A stretch of DNA of 64,000 nt from Akkermansiaceae bacterium (GCA_013041925.1 JABDRB010000021.1:62001-126000); one strand, 5' to 3'; counted from the stretch's first letter, positions 38,150 through 48,416 are shown. Translations and numbers: made by a program. Notes: generated by a model not told the origin, from the letters alone.

Positions 38150-38596
38150 ATGAACCGCCAATTAGCCCAATGGGACCCGATTAAGGAGCTCAACCAAGTA
38201 GGAAGCCGACTCTCCTCCTTCTTCTCAGGAAAAGAGGACTTGCCACTCGCTGGCCTGGAAGAATCCGACTGGAGTCCCGCCGTCGACATCTCCGAAGACA
38301 GCAGCGAATACCTCATCGTTGCCGACCTGCCCGAAGTCCATAAAGACGAGGTCAAAGTCGGTATTGAGGAGGGAACACTCCGTATCTCAGGCGAACGCAA
38401 AAGCGAATCCGAAGAAAAAGATGAAAAAAGGAAATTCCACCGCATCGAACGCCATTACGGAAGTTACCAAAGATCGTTCCGACTGCCCGAAAACATTGAT
38501 CAAAGTCATATCAAAGCGGACTTTTCCGATGGCGTTCTCCACGTGCATCTGCCCAAGCGAGATACCAAACCACAACAAGTCATCCCTGTGAAGTAA
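38150..38596 (+). CDS. Small heat-shock protein Hsp20
   Basis: A 148-residue alpha-crystallin chaperone that keeps unfolding proteins soluble without ATP. The alpha-crystallin domain covers about residues 40-135 (WSPAVDISEDSSEYLIVADLP; SFRLPENIDQSHIKADFSDGVLHVHLPK), and the C-terminal tail has an I-x-V/I-like element (VIPVK). The upstream 245 bp hold a striking inverted repeat. Confidence 0.93.
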   Translation: MNRQLAQWDPIKELNQVGSRLSSFFSGKEDLPLAGLEESDWSPAVDISEDSSEYLIVADLPEVHKDEVKVGIEEGTLRISGERKSESEEKDEKRKFHRIERHYGSYQRSFRLPENIDQSHIKADFSDGVLHVHLPKRDTKPQQVIPVK

Positions 38597-38727
38597 ACTC
38601 AAACGTCAGCCAAAAAAAGATCGGTCTCACTATCACATTTCCAGACTCATCCGACTCAGGAAGAGATGGTGGGAGCCCTTTTGAAACCATCCTTTTTTCC
38701 TGTTCTCCTATTGCCCCTTCATCCCTC

Positions 38728-39171
38728 GTGAAAAAGAAACTCATCATCCTCGCCAATTCCGAGAAGCTGTGTGCCTACCGTATGATCTCCCAAAATCTAC
38801 CTCCACACCAACACCACATCGAGAAGATCGAGACACACCGGCACCATCTCTCACCAGACCCCGCTGACATCACGGACGATGATGGCCGTTTTCCCAGCGG
38901 CGGCCTCCCCCATGGCGCGCCGATGAGACACGGTGAAGCCCACGGAAGATCATTAGAAAAAAAGAAACGCCTCCTCGATGAAATGGCATCAGCTATCTGT
39001 GACATCATCGCGCACGAGGAGTTTGACATCTGGAATCTCGCCACTCCTGCCGAACTATCCCTGCAACTCCTTAAGCGATTACCCATGCAGGTGCAGGTCA
39101 AACTTACTCGACTCAAAAAAGCTGATTACACGGGGCTTCCAACAAAACAAATAGAACATTTATTTGCATGA
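38728..39171 (+). CDS. PF10116 host-attachment-family protein
   Basis: A 147-residue protein resembling the family named after an attachment protein of Agrobacterium. It starts from GTG 38728 with KKKLIILANSEKLCAYRM. The middle is polar and histidine-rich. The C-terminal part, FDIWNLATPAELSLQLLKRLP and the late LTRLKKADYTGLPTKQIEHLF, is typical. Such genes often lie near hsp20 and usp genes in other bacteria. The present function is unknown. It converges on the M48 gene. Confidence 0.75.
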   Translation: MKKKLIILANSEKLCAYRMISQNLPPHQHHIEKIETHRHHLSPDPADITDDDGRFPSGGLPHGAPMRHGEAHGRSLEKKKRLLDEMASAICDIIAHEEFDIWNLATPAELSLQLLKRLPMQVQVKLTRLKKADYTGLPTKQIEHLFA

Positions 39172-39194
39172 CTTCGCCCTACCGGCAGTGCCAT

Positions 39195-41099
39195 TCACTC
39201 CCCCTTCACAAACGGCGGCACCGAACACCCGATGGCATCGGCCGTGGCTCGTAACAATTCAGCTTCTCGACTCTCCACGATGCCATCATACATCACCGCA
39301 AGACCGAGCATCCGCAGTAGTTGCTTTTTAACCAAGGGCGTCGACCAATTGAATTTCTCCAAGGCTGATTCCACATTCGCCAATCCACACTCGGAGGGAG
39401 GGGCCATCTGGATCCCCCAACCCGATTCCCCCATGGCAGCCGCGTAACCGCCTGCCATCTGGTCCTCACCTCCAACCGCGGCCATCGTTGTCACCAAGAC
39501 GTTCACCTCATGCTGCAGGGCTTCAATCCGGCGGTATTTAATCTTAGGGAAGGCATGTCGGCGGAAATGGGAATCGAGGTGTCGCTGCACGACACGCTGC
39601 AGCATGAATTCAAACAGATCCACCTGCCCGTCACTGGCAATGAGCCACTGGGTGATTTCGATAAAGCGATCGTATTCAGGCAGCGACAACCCCCTGAGCG
39701 TGGGGATGGACAAGTCGACCAAGGCTATTTTCTCGGATGAATGCAGGCTCGCCAACTGGCTATTCCAGTGCAGTGAAAGATCCCCAGCATCCTCACCGGC
39801 ACCCTTTTTGACAAACATGATCTCACCTTCACGGAGTTGATTATCCTCTGCCAACAACAACCCAAAGATCAGTGCCTGAGCCTCCTCTCGGTCATGGCAA
39901 GCATGGACCCACTCACGCTTGAGTCCGCTGCGGAGCATGTGACCCGTCTGAAGATCCACCTCGGCCGGCTCGCCCATCTGGTCGATCGTGTGACGCGAGA
40001 TGGGAGGTGGCGATACCGTCTGCCCACTGAACCCACTCACACGCGGGTCCCCGCCTCCCACAGAACGACCGGCGGCAACGTCCGGGATCTCACTCGGGGT
40101 AAACTCACCATCCCAACTTTTTTGAAGTGCCTTAATCCTCACATCCAGCGGTGGGTGCGTCGCCAATCCATAACTAAACATCCCACCGTCAGCAAAAAGA
40201 AGATGACTCGCTTCGGTCGCCTTGGCCGCATTCATTTTTGATCCATACTGCTGGCCACCAATCTTTTTCAAGGCCCCCGCAATCCCATCTGGGTCGCGCG
40301 TAAATTGCACCGCGGAGGCATCCGCAAGATACTCCCTCTGACGAGAAATGGCCGCTTGAATGAGTCGACCAAAAAACACGCCGATACTCCCGACAATCAT
40401 CAAGCTCACCCCAACAGCTACAATGGCAATGACAATTCCCGCACCGCCACCTTTGTCATTGCTCGAGCTGCGCACACGCACAAACCGCAGTGCTTCAAAC
40501 ATCATTCTACCAATCATCGAAATCATCAGAATGCCAAAAAGCAAGCCCATGAGCCGCATGTTGAGCCGCATGTCACCATTGAGAATATGGCTAAACTCAT
40601 GCGCCACAACACCCTGAATCTCAGATCGGCTGAGACGCTGGATACATCCTCGTGTCACCGCAACCACCGCATTCCCCGGCTCGGTCCCAGCAGCAAACGC
40701 GTTGATGCCCAACTCCTCATCCATGATCCAGATTTGAGGCACGGGAACACCAGAAGCGATCGCCATTTCCTCGACCACGTTAACAAGTCGACGCTCATCC
40801 GTATCGCGGGTATGGGGGTCAACCTGACGGGCTCCCATATCACGAGCGACAACTTCCCCGCCACCATTGAGTTGCATGGTTTTAAATAGACTTCCCATAC
40901 CCATCACGCCACCCGTGCCGATAGCGGTCGCCGTAAACACCCCAGGCATCCATGGGCTGGTTGCCCCGCCCGTGTATAACATCGCCAGAAAAACAATGCC
41001 GTAGACAGAGAGAATCACCCCGACGATCGCAAGGATGAAGTAGACGACCAACCACCGGGTCCGCCGCCGTGCATCATCCTGTGCATCAAAGAAGTTCAT
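39195..41099 (-). CDS. M48 (HtpX-like) membrane metalloprotease with C-terminal extension
   Basis: A 634-residue protein, about twice the length of HtpX. Two hydrophobic helices at residues 17-42 and 55-70 and a second pair near 183-202 and 222-245 embed it in the membrane. The zinc site is HEFSH at residues 167-171, and the third ligand is in REYLADASAV. The extra C-terminal half is predicted soluble, with a TerB-like stretch LGLAVMYDGIVESREAELLRATADAIG at the end. It likely cleaves damaged membrane proteins. It follows lemA on the same strand with 65 bp between, a known arrangement. Confidence 0.88.
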   Translation of the reverse strand: MNFFDAQDDARRRTRWLVVYFILAIVGVILSVYGIVFLAMLYTGGATSPWMPGVFTATAIGTGGVMGMGSLFKTMQLNGGGEVVARDMGARQVDPHTRDTDERRLVNVVEEMAIASGVPVPQIWIMDEELGINAFAAGTEPGNAVVAVTRGCIQRLSRSEIQGVVAHEFSHILNGDMRLNMRLMGLLFGILMISMIGRMMFEALRFVRVRSSSNDKGGGAGIVIAIVAVGVSLMIVGSIGVFFGRLIQAAISRQREYLADASAVQFTRDPDGIAGALKKIGGQQYGSKMNAAKATEASHLLFADGGMFSYGLATHPPLDVRIKALQKSWDGEFTPSEIPDVAAGRSVGGGDPRVSGFSGQTVSPPPISRHTIDQMGEPAEVDLQTGHMLRSGLKREWVHACHDREEAQALIFGLLLAEDNQLREGEIMFVKKGAGEDAGDLSLHWNSQLASLHSSEKIALVDLSIPTLRGLSLPEYDRFIEITQWLIASDGQVDLFEFMLQRVVQRHLDSHFRRHAFPKIKYRRIEALQHEVNVLVTTMAAVGGEDQMAGGYAAAMGESGWGIQMAPPSECGLANVESALEKFNWSTPLVKKQLLRMLGLAVMYDGIVESREAELLRATADAIGCSVPPFVKGE

Positions 41100-41164
41100 C
41101 AGAGCTAATGGACTGAGAAAATAGGCATCACACGCTAGAATAAGGCATGATAACCACGGACGGA

Positions 41165-41758
41165 TTAAAACTCCACTTTGATGGCATCACGCTCGCTCGC
41201 CTCAGCCACTTCAAACAATGTAGCTTGACCAAAGTTAAACATGCCGGCAATCACACTGGAGGGAAAAACTTCGGTCTGTGTATTATACGCCGTCACCGCG
41301 TCGTTGTAGGCTTGACGTGAAAAGGCGACCTTGTTTTCGGTCGAGGTCAATTCTTCGCTCACCTGCATCATGTTGCTGTTACTTTTCAAATCAGGATAAG
41401 CCTCGGAGAGAGCAAAGAGGCGCCCAAGGGCGTTGCCCAAACCGCCCTCAGCAGCCATCAGGGCACCCATCGACTCAGCATCTTCGGTATTCACACCCTG
41501 ACGCGCGGAGCTGGCCATGTTGCGGGCTTGGATAACGCCTTCTAGCGTCTCGCGCTCGTGTTTCATAAACCCCTTGGCCGTTTCCACCAAGTTGGGGATC
41601 AAATCGTAACGCCGCTTGAGCTGCACGTCGATTTGAGCAAAGGCATTCCGATAGCGGTTACGCAACTTGACGAGTCCATTGTATGCGCCCATCACCCAGA
41701 GGGCAACGATGAGGACAAGGACAACAAGCACAGCTAAAATAATAAATACGGCGGTCAT
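41165..41758 (-). CDS. lemA: LemA-family membrane protein
   Basis: A 197-residue protein with one N-terminal transmembrane helix (about residues 3-25) and a long helical bundle. The family marks are YNGLVKLRNRYRNAFAQIDVQLKRRYDLIPNLVET (in parts: LKRRYDLIPNL) and VAFSRQAYNDAVTAYNT. The function is unknown in bacteria. Its position before an M48 protease is common and suggests they work together at the envelope. Confidence 0.9.
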   Translation of the reverse strand: MTAVFIILAVLVVLVLIVALWVMGAYNGLVKLRNRYRNAFAQIDVQLKRRYDLIPNLVETAKGFMKHERETLEGVIQARNMASSARQGVNTEDAESMGALMAAEGGLGNALGRLFALSEAYPDLKSNSNMMQVSEELTSTENKVAFSRQAYNDAVTAYNTQTEVFPSSVIAGMFNFGQATLFEVAEASERDAIKVEF

Positions 41759-41921
41759 TTTTTAAAAAGTAGGTGGGTGGATCAATTTCTTCAATCAGAG
41801 AGGGGGAAGATTTTATCATCTCCATATCTCTCCGATCGAACGACTCCACCGTAGTCCAATCCCGTATCATTGCCATTACAAAAAAGATCAAGATTTATCA
41901 CCACTCAAGATCCAACCACAC

Positions 41922-44900
41922 TCATCGCATTTTCCGGAACAACCCCTTCATATCCTCCATCATCATATAAACGGACGGAACCAGCACCAAGGTGATGGTG
42001 GTAGCAAAGAGGATCCCAAAACCGAGTGAAACAGCCATCGGAATCAGGAAGCGGGCTTGCATATCGGTTTCCACTAACATCGGCATCAGACCGGCAAAGG
42101 TGGTCAGCGAGGTCAGCAGAATCGGGCGGAATCGGACTGCCCCAGCATTGCGAACAGCTTCAATCAATGTCCCCTCCTCCTTACGGTGCCTGTTTACATA
42201 CTCCACCAAAACAAGGCTGTCGTTCACCACCACACCAGCAAGTGCGATAATACCGCACATTGACATGATGCTGAGATCCATCCCCATAACAATATGGCCC
42301 ACCACGGCACCCACAATTCCAAATGGAATGACCGTCATCACAATGATCGGCTGAATGTAGGATTTTAAAGGAATCGCCATCAGAATGTAGATACCGAGCA
42401 AGGCAAAAATAAACTTGGTGCTCATCTCCGACATCGAGTCTTTCTGGTCTTTTTGTTCACCGAGATAATCCCAAGAAACACCAGGAAATTGAGAGGAAAG
42501 CGATTCAAGGACTTCCCGATTAAATCGGTCAACCACCTCATTGGCATTCGCCCGTGAACGATCGACATCGGCACTGATTTTAATCGCACGTTTGCGGTCA
42601 ACACGGTGGATCGATGCCGGCCCACGTTCAGGCCGGGAACGTGCCACCTCACCCAATGGAACCACCTCACCGCTAACCGACCGTAGTCGGACGTCTTCCA
42701 AGTTTTCAATCGACCGCCTTTCCGCAGCAGGATAGCGCACCATCACCTTCAATTCGTCACGTCCACGCTGGATCCGCTGGACTTCCTCACCGTAGAACGA
42801 CTGCCGAATTTGCTGAGCAACGGACTGCAAACGAAAACCCATCGCCTTACCTGCCGGAGAAATCTCTTCAAAAACGAGTTCGCGCTTCCCCTTGCGGTTA
42901 TCCGTCGAGATATCTTTTACCCCGGAGTATCCTGCGATCTGATCGGTAATGTGCTTTGCGGCATTTTCCAGCATCACCCGATCTCGGCCTGATATTTCGA
43001 TATCAATGGCGTTTCCTCCTGCACCTGTCTCTTGGCGAAAACTCAGTTCAACCACGCCTGGGATCAATCCAATTTCCTGTCGCCATTCGACAATAAACGC
43101 ATCCGCTGAGATGCTACGATCTGCCGCGGCGGACAACTCGACCGTTACCTCCCCGATGTTGCTACCCAGCGGAACCCTCCCAACACCAAATCCGGTCTGG
43201 AATGGCTGCGTTCCCGCCGATGCCAAAATGTGCACCGATACTGGATTGCCGTGAATATCCTTGTGCCGCGCACCCACGGTTTTAGCAGCTTTTTCCATCC
43301 GCATAATTTCGGCCTCGGTCGTGTTAAAAGGAACCCCCACAGGCATCTCCAGCTTCGCGGTCACCACATCACCTTCCACCTTCGGCATAAATTCAAAGGG
43401 AACCCACTTCCCCATCACCAACCCAACCACGATCATCAACATCGCAATAAAGGTCGCCCATACCGTGTAGCGGTGACGTAGACAACGCAACAGTGCAGGC
43501 CGGTAAACATGCTCAACAAATAACTCAAGCCCACCGGCCACCTTCCGCTGAAGCCGAAAAATGAAACCCACATTCGGGTCCGTGCTGTGAGGCTTCAACA
43601 AGGCCAAATGGGCAGGCAATACAAGCTTCGATTGAAGTAAGGAGAAGAGCAATACCGGAATAACAATCAGCGGTATATTAGGCCAGATTTTACCGCTGAC
43701 ACCGCTGAGCCCCAGCATGGGTGTAAACGCAGCGACCGTGGTCAAGACGCCAAAGATCACCACCGTTCCGACTTCGTGAGTCCCCCGCCAACTTGCTTCA
43801 CGTGGATGTTCACCACGCTGGATACGGCGATACACGTTCTCCCCGACAATAATGGCATCATCAACCACAATCCCCAACACGAGAATAAAAGCAAAAAGGG
43901 AGATCATGTTTATCGACACCCCGAGTTCTGGCATCAGCCAGATCCCTCCAGCAAAGGACACGGGGATCCCTAACGCCACAAGGAAGGCCAAACTTGGCCT
44001 AAGAAAAAGAGCAAGCACGATAAATACAAATACAAGACCTGTGGATCCATTGCGAATCAGCAAACTAAGTCGACCATCCAGTAACTTGCTGGCGTCATTC
44101 CAAAGTTCAATTTTCACCCCCTCGGGAAGTTGCCCCGGGGCAATATTTTCAATATAGTCGCGGACACCACCGGCAATCAACAACGTGTCCTGCTCACCCG
44201 TGCGGTAAACATTCACGAGCACGGTCCGCCGACCGTCAAAGCGGGAGCTTATATCCACATCCTCGAAACCATCGACCACCGATGCGACATCACGCAAAAG
44301 AAGCTGGGACCCGTCGGGTTGCGTGGTGATCACAATATCCTCAAATTCCTTCGTCGTGTAGCGCTTACCTTTCGCCCGTATAACCACTTCTCCTGCACTC
44401 GTCCGAATCGAGCCACTGGGAAGATCCAGCGAGGTGCGGCGAACGGCATCCGCCACCTCTTGCAGGCTGAGCTGGTGACTGCGTAATGTTTCCTCTGAGA
44501 CCTCAATGGATATCTCATAGGGCCTGACGGCGGTGAGTGTTGCCTTACTGATCTTGGCTGTTCCGCGCAGCATACGCATCAACTTCTCCTTCGCCCCTGC
44601 AAACCCCTCGGGGGGGGGCGACGGCTTATAATCTAACAACCCATCGCGGACAATCTCTCCAATTTCTCGCAAGGTCATTTCATCGACATCGGCCGACACG
44701 GCGATGCTCATCACTTGAATATCGATGCGTGCCTCTTCAAGCGTTGCCTTTTCCGCTTTTTCCGGAAAATTGGTAATTGCATCGACCTTGGTTTTGAGGT
44801 CACTCATCACCTCACGGACGTCGTAACCTGTTGCCACCTCCACAGTGACCGCGCCCATGGATTCTGCCGCGGTGGAGGTCACGCGCTTTATGCCATCAAC

Positions 44901-45122
44901 ATCAGAAATAGCATCCTCAAGCGGAAGTAAAATCCCATCTTCCACCTCCTCTGGAGTCGCATTGGGAAAGGGCACCTGAATCATCACCGCATCCAGCGAT
45001 ATATTAGGAAACACCTCTTTCTTCAGTTTAAACCAGGTGGTAAAACCCGCCACCAACACCAACAGCATCACAAAGTTGGCTGTGACATGGTTTTTACTGA
45101 ACCAGTGAATTGTTTTTTGCAT
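41922..45122 (-). CDS. RND efflux transporter, permease subunit
   Basis: A 1066-residue inner-membrane proton/drug antiporter of the AcrB type, with about 12 helices and two large periplasmic loops. The TM4 proton-relay aspartates are in FILVLGIVVDDAIIVGENVYRR. The motif GVPFNTTEAEIMRME opens the second periplasmic half. The C-terminal repeat IIALAGVVVNDSLVLVEYVNRHR is the matching TM10 region. The substrate cannot be derived. It is the last gene of the TetR-OMF-adaptor-RND operon. Confidence 0.93.
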   Translation of the reverse strand: MQKTIHWFSKNHVTANFVMLLVLVAGFTTWFKLKKEVFPNISLDAVMIQVPFPNATPEEVEDGILLPLEDAISDVDGIKRVTSTAAESMGAVTVEVATGYDVREVMSDLKTKVDAITNFPEKAEKATLEEARIDIQVMSIAVSADVDEMTLREIGEIVRDGLLDYKPSPPPEGFAGAKEKLMRMLRGTAKISKATLTAVRPYEISIEVSEETLRSHQLSLQEVADAVRRTSLDLPSGSIRTSAGEVVIRAKGKRYTTKEFEDIVITTQPDGSQLLLRDVASVVDGFEDVDISSRFDGRRTVLVNVYRTGEQDTLLIAGGVRDYIENIAPGQLPEGVKIELWNDASKLLDGRLSLLIRNGSTGLVFVFIVLALFLRPSLAFLVALGIPVSFAGGIWLMPELGVSINMISLFAFILVLGIVVDDAIIVGENVYRRIQRGEHPREASWRGTHEVGTVVIFGVLTTVAAFTPMLGLSGVSGKIWPNIPLIVIPVLLFSLLQSKLVLPAHLALLKPHSTDPNVGFIFRLQRKVAGGLELFVEHVYRPALLRCLRHRYTVWATFIAMLMIVVGLVMGKWVPFEFMPKVEGDVVTAKLEMPVGVPFNTTEAEIMRMEKAAKTVGARHKDIHGNPVSVHILASAGTQPFQTGFGVGRVPLGSNIGEVTVELSAAADRSISADAFIVEWRQEIGLIPGVVELSFRQETGAGGNAIDIEISGRDRVMLENAAKHITDQIAGYSGVKDISTDNRKGKRELVFEEISPAGKAMGFRLQSVAQQIRQSFYGEEVQRIQRGRDELKVMVRYPAAERRSIENLEDVRLRSVSGEVVPLGEVARSRPERGPASIHRVDRKRAIKISADVDRSRANANEVVDRFNREVLESLSSQFPGVSWDYLGEQKDQKDSMSEMSTKFIFALLGIYILMAIPLKSYIQPIIVMTVIPFGIVGAVVGHIVMGMDLSIMSMCGIIALAGVVVNDSLVLVEYVNRHRKEEGTLIEAVRNAGAVRFRPILLTSLTTFAGLMPMLVETDMQARFLIPMAVSLGFGILFATTITLVLVPSVYMMMEDMKGLFRKMR

Positions 45123-45161
45123 GGGATTAAATCACTTCATTGAAGCGTGTCAGTTCGTTCC

Positions 45162-46328
45162 TCATTCCGCCTCTCCTTCTTGCCTTAACTCCATCCCGGC
45201 GACGGGTGTTTCCACGGGACTGGTGATGACCTTAACACCATCATCAAGTCCTTCAGCAATAAGCACATGCTTGTTGAGAGTGCGGGCCACTTTCACGGGG
45301 ATGATGTTGAGTTTATTGTCAGCGGTGAGTGTCAGCAGTGTGTTATCAGACCGAAGCGCACTACGGGGAAGTTGGGTAACATCATGCATCACCCTCCCCG
45401 TGATTGAGGCGCTGACAAACAGACCTGGAAGAGGAAGACGATACGCACCGCCGCCGGCGTTCGGTTTGATCTCGACCACCAAATACATCGTCATGGTCTT
45501 GCGATCCACCAACCCCACACTACGTAGAATCAATCCTTTCCAGGCTCTTTCTTGACCACCAAACCTTGCCCGCAAGGCCACTTCCGTCCCCGTCACATCC
45601 CCCCGCTTCAAGTAACCCATCTCTTCCAACGTCACCGGAACTCGGACTTCAAAGGCGTCATTGGAGTAAAGATCAGCAAGCCGTGCCGCGGGCATGACAT
45701 AAGATCCTAGATCAGCATACGTCGCCTCCACGCGGCAATCATAGGGCGCGCGCAACTCAGTGCGCGCAAGGTCTCGTGCCGCCTTTTCCACAGCCGCTTC
45801 TGCAGCCACCACCCGCGCCTTAGCACTAACAATTTGCGGTTTACGCACGACTAAGCCTGACGGTTCCCCTCGTCCGTGTTTCAACCAATCGCGGCGCGCT
45901 TGATCGGCCCGCGCTTCCTCCTGAGCCAAAACCAGTGCAGCATCAGCCAGCGATGACTCCGCAGCCGCAAGCATGGACACGTAATCCGAGCGATCGATGG
46001 CGAGCATGATCTCATCCTGATCAAAAACACCTCCCGCTTTAAACCTCGGATCCACCCTCACAATCCGCCCCATCACCTCAGACGCCGCCTGAGTGCGACG
46101 GCGTGGCTCAACCTTGCCGTGAGTATCAACAAAAAGTGGCACGGTTCCAGACATCGCCTCAATCACCCTCACCACACCCACCACGCGAGGCGGAGCCACC
46201 CGATCAGCCACAGGTCCATTTTTTTCGAGATACTTCATCACCAGAAACCCGGCAACAAGCACGCCAACAATCGCCACCCCCTTGCTGCCGTAAACCCACG
46301 ATCTTGATTTTACTTTTTCTTCACTCAT
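45162..46328 (-). CDS. RND efflux transporter, periplasmic adaptor (MFP)
   Basis: A 388-residue membrane-fusion protein. The N-terminus has a hydrophobic anchor (VYGSKGVAIVGVLVAGFLVM). The middle has a lipoyl-like part (THGKVEPRRRTQAASEVMGRI), a coiled-coil hairpin (about residues 110-190), and a second lipoyl half (ELRAPYDCRVEATYADLGSYV). A beta-barrel domain follows. ATG at 46328 overlaps the stop of the outer-membrane gene (ATGAGTGA), so translation is coupled. It bridges the RND pump and the outer-membrane channel. Confidence 0.9.
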   Translation of the reverse strand: MSEEKVKSRSWVYGSKGVAIVGVLVAGFLVMKYLEKNGPVADRVAPPRVVGVVRVIEAMSGTVPLFVDTHGKVEPRRRTQAASEVMGRIVRVDPRFKAGGVFDQDEIMLAIDRSDYVSMLAAAESSLADAALVLAQEEARADQARRDWLKHGRGEPSGLVVRKPQIVSAKARVVAAEAAVEKAARDLARTELRAPYDCRVEATYADLGSYVMPAARLADLYSNDAFEVRVPVTLEEMGYLKRGDVTGTEVALRARFGGQERAWKGLILRSVGLVDRKTMTMYLVVEIKPNAGGGAYRLPLPGLFVSASITGRVMHDVTQLPRSALRSDNTLLTLTADNKLNIIPVKVARTLNKHVLIAEGLDDGVKVITSPVETPVAGMELRQEGEAE

Positions 46329-47775
46329 TCTTTTTTTTAATCGATTGGGGGGAGGTTGTAAATCCACCACCGAGGGCGAGATGTAAATCCACCCGGTTAT
46401 TCAAACTCATTCTCTGCAAGGCTAGATACTGAGACTCTAACTTAATTTTTCGCGTCTGTGCGGCAAACAGGGTCAACACATCACCATTGCCATCACGATA
46501 ATCCTCCTCAGAAGATTGGGCGGCATCACGAGCAAGATCACGCGCCTCGCGAAACCCTCGCCCGCGACGTTGCAACCATCGATCCGAGGCCAGTGCCTGC
46601 TCCACTTCACCAAAAGCCTGCAGCACCGTCTTCTGCAACGCGGCCAGCGCCTCGCGCTGGTTCGATCGGCGCACACGAACCTCACTTTTAATCCTGCCCC
46701 CTGTAAGGATAGGGTAAATCACACTGGCACCTATCGACCAGACCCCAAAGTCACTGTTGATGATTTGGCTCAACGCATCCGTGGTCGTGCCGCTCGATCC
46801 GGTCATTTTAAAACTAGGAAAAAAAGCAAGTTTTGCCTCCTTGATCCGCCTCGTTGTGACCACATACCGCCTCTCAGCGGCTAGGATATCAGGACGACGC
46901 AACAACAACTCCGATGGCAACCCAGATGGTGGCGACGACGGAATCCGTGGCAGACGTGCGCGACCAACCACCTTGGCCGAAGGGTATCGACCAGCTAACA
47001 ACTCTAGCTGACGACGCGCCAACTCCACCTCACCCTGCGTCGCGGATAGCTCCGCTTTGGCCGATGCCACATCCACCTGTGCCAGCCGAAGCTGTGCGGC
47101 GGATCCTCCCTCAGCTCTCATATCACGTTCGAATCGATCGCGCACCGCGGACTCCGTTTTTTGACGCAATCGCAGCGCCTCCTTGGCCAAAACAACCTGC
47201 GCATTCCCTTCCGCCACAGCAAACCACGCTTTGCATACTTGCGCAGCAAGCGAGGCACGGGCGGCGCGTAACTCATGCCCGCCGGCCTGCCACTCGGCAA
47301 TGGCAGCAGACCTCCCCGCACGCCCACGCCCCCAGATATCCGGTTCCCAAGCCACTTTAAAATCCATCCCATAACTCTCAGAAATCTGCGACCCCCCAAA
47401 GGGAAACCCAATAAAGTTAATCTTCTGTCGATTCCCTCCGAGGTTCAGTCCTAATTGTGGTTGAGCCAACGCTCCAGCAACACGCGCCGCCTCGCCCGCC
47501 CGAAGAACTCGTTCTGCGGCTATCTTCATATCTTTATTGTTGGCCAGCGCTTCATCAACAAAAGACGTCAACCGCCGATCCCCAAAGCGCGCTACCCAAC
47601 GAGCATCTACACCCGCTTTTGACGGCTTGCTCGCCGACCACCCGCTGGGCACTCCCTTCGAGACGACCCGCATCAACGATGCGGGCTCCTTAACCGCACA
47701 TCCACACCAAACCACTCCCATCAACATCAGCGTGCAGCAATAAGCCGACCCAACAGAAAACATTCGCCAACTCAT
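46321..47775 (-). CDS. Outer-membrane channel of the tripartite efflux system (NodT/OprM type)
   Basis: A 484-residue TolC-family lipoprotein. It has a lipobox-like WCGC after the signal peptide, then the two OEP repeats: one around residues 60-250 with DARWVARFGDRRLTSFVDEAL and one around 260-460 with LPSELLLRRPDILAAERR and FPSFKMTGSSG. These form the trans-periplasmic tunnel. The ATG overlaps the last base of the TetR stop (TGATG), so the four genes are one coupled operon. Confidence 0.9.
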   Translation of the reverse strand: MSWRMFSVGSAYCCTLMLMGVVWCGCAVKEPASLMRVVSKGVPSGWSASKPSKAGVDARWVARFGDRRLTSFVDEALANNKDMKIAAERVLRAGEAARVAGALAQPQLGLNLGGNRQKINFIGFPFGGSQISESYGMDFKVAWEPDIWGRGRAGRSAAIAEWQAGGHELRAARASLAAQVCKAWFAVAEGNAQVVLAKEALRLRQKTESAVRDRFERDMRAEGGSAAQLRLAQVDVASAKAELSATQGEVELARRQLELLAGRYPSAKVVGRARLPRIPSSPPSGLPSELLLRRPDILAAERRYVVTTRRIKEAKLAFFPSFKMTGSSGTTTDALSQIINSDFGVWSIGASVIYPILTGGRIKSEVRVRRSNQREALAALQKTVLQAFGEVEQALASDRWLQRRGRGFREARDLARDAAQSSEEDYRDGNGDVLTLFAAQTRKIKLESQYLALQRMSLNNRVDLHLALGGGFTTSPQSIKKKNE

Positions 47776-48416
47776 CACGCCCCCCCCTTTCCAGCATGAA
47801 AACCTGCATAACAAAAATCAATCATCCCCTGTAACTGCGCCTCGATATCCGGATCACCACACGCCCCCTGAGTAAGCTTCATCAACGCGTCACCATGCAG
47901 CAAGGTATGCGCCATCACCCCAAACGTATAATGCAACCGCCACAACATCGTCCCAACCGGAAGGTCAGGTTCAGCAGCATGAAGCGCCACCGTAAACGAC
48001 TCCGTCACTTTTTTAAATTGGGGCACAAGGGCATCGGGAAGATCTCCCTGCTGATCAATGATACATCGACCCATCAACTTAAAAAACAGCTGCTCACTCA
48101 TCTTGCTGCGCGTCACCCTCGTGAAAAACGGCCGCATAAAGGCTTCCAATATCTCCCTGAGCTCTGCCGTCCTCCCATTCACCGTGGCCAATTCCAACAT
48201 CCGTAATCGCTCCTCGTTCACCGGATTGACATATCGACATTGAATTTCCTCAAACAACCTCTCCTTACTCCCAAAATGGTAATTCACCGCGGCAATGTTC
48301 ACCTCCGCCGCCGTCGTGATATCTCGCAAGGAAACCGACTCAAAACCATGCTCGGCAAGCAAGCACTCCGTGGCTTCCAGAATACAGGTTTTAGTCGTTT
48401 TCTTCGACGCCATCAT
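47775..48416 (-). CDS. TetR-family regulator of the efflux operon
   Basis: A 213-residue repressor. Residues 6-55 form the TetR helix-turn-helix (ILEATECLLAEHGFESVSLRDITTAAEVNIAAVNYHFGSKERLF), and the C-terminal part resembles the DUF1956-type ligand domain. ATG at 48416 or the next codon is preferred over an open TTG at 48437. It is the first gene of the operon and probably controls it from the TTTAAA-flanked element just upstream. Confidence 0.92.
   Translation of the reverse strand: MMASKKTTKTCILEATECLLAEHGFESVSLRDITTAAEVNIAAVNYHFGSKERLFEEIQCRYVNPVNEERLRMLELATVNGRTAELREILEAFMRPFFTRVTRSKMSEQLFFKLMGRCIIDQQGDLPDALVPQFKKVTESFTVALHAAEPDLPVGTMLWRLHYTFGVMAHTLLHGDALMKLTQGACGDPDIEAQLQGMIDFCYAGFHAGKGGA

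Noticed and set aside
38596-38727. Possible small RNA between hsp20 and the PF10116 gene
   Set aside because: Only loosely matching short repeats (AAAGATCGG, CCATCCTTTTTT); no convincing stem or promoter.
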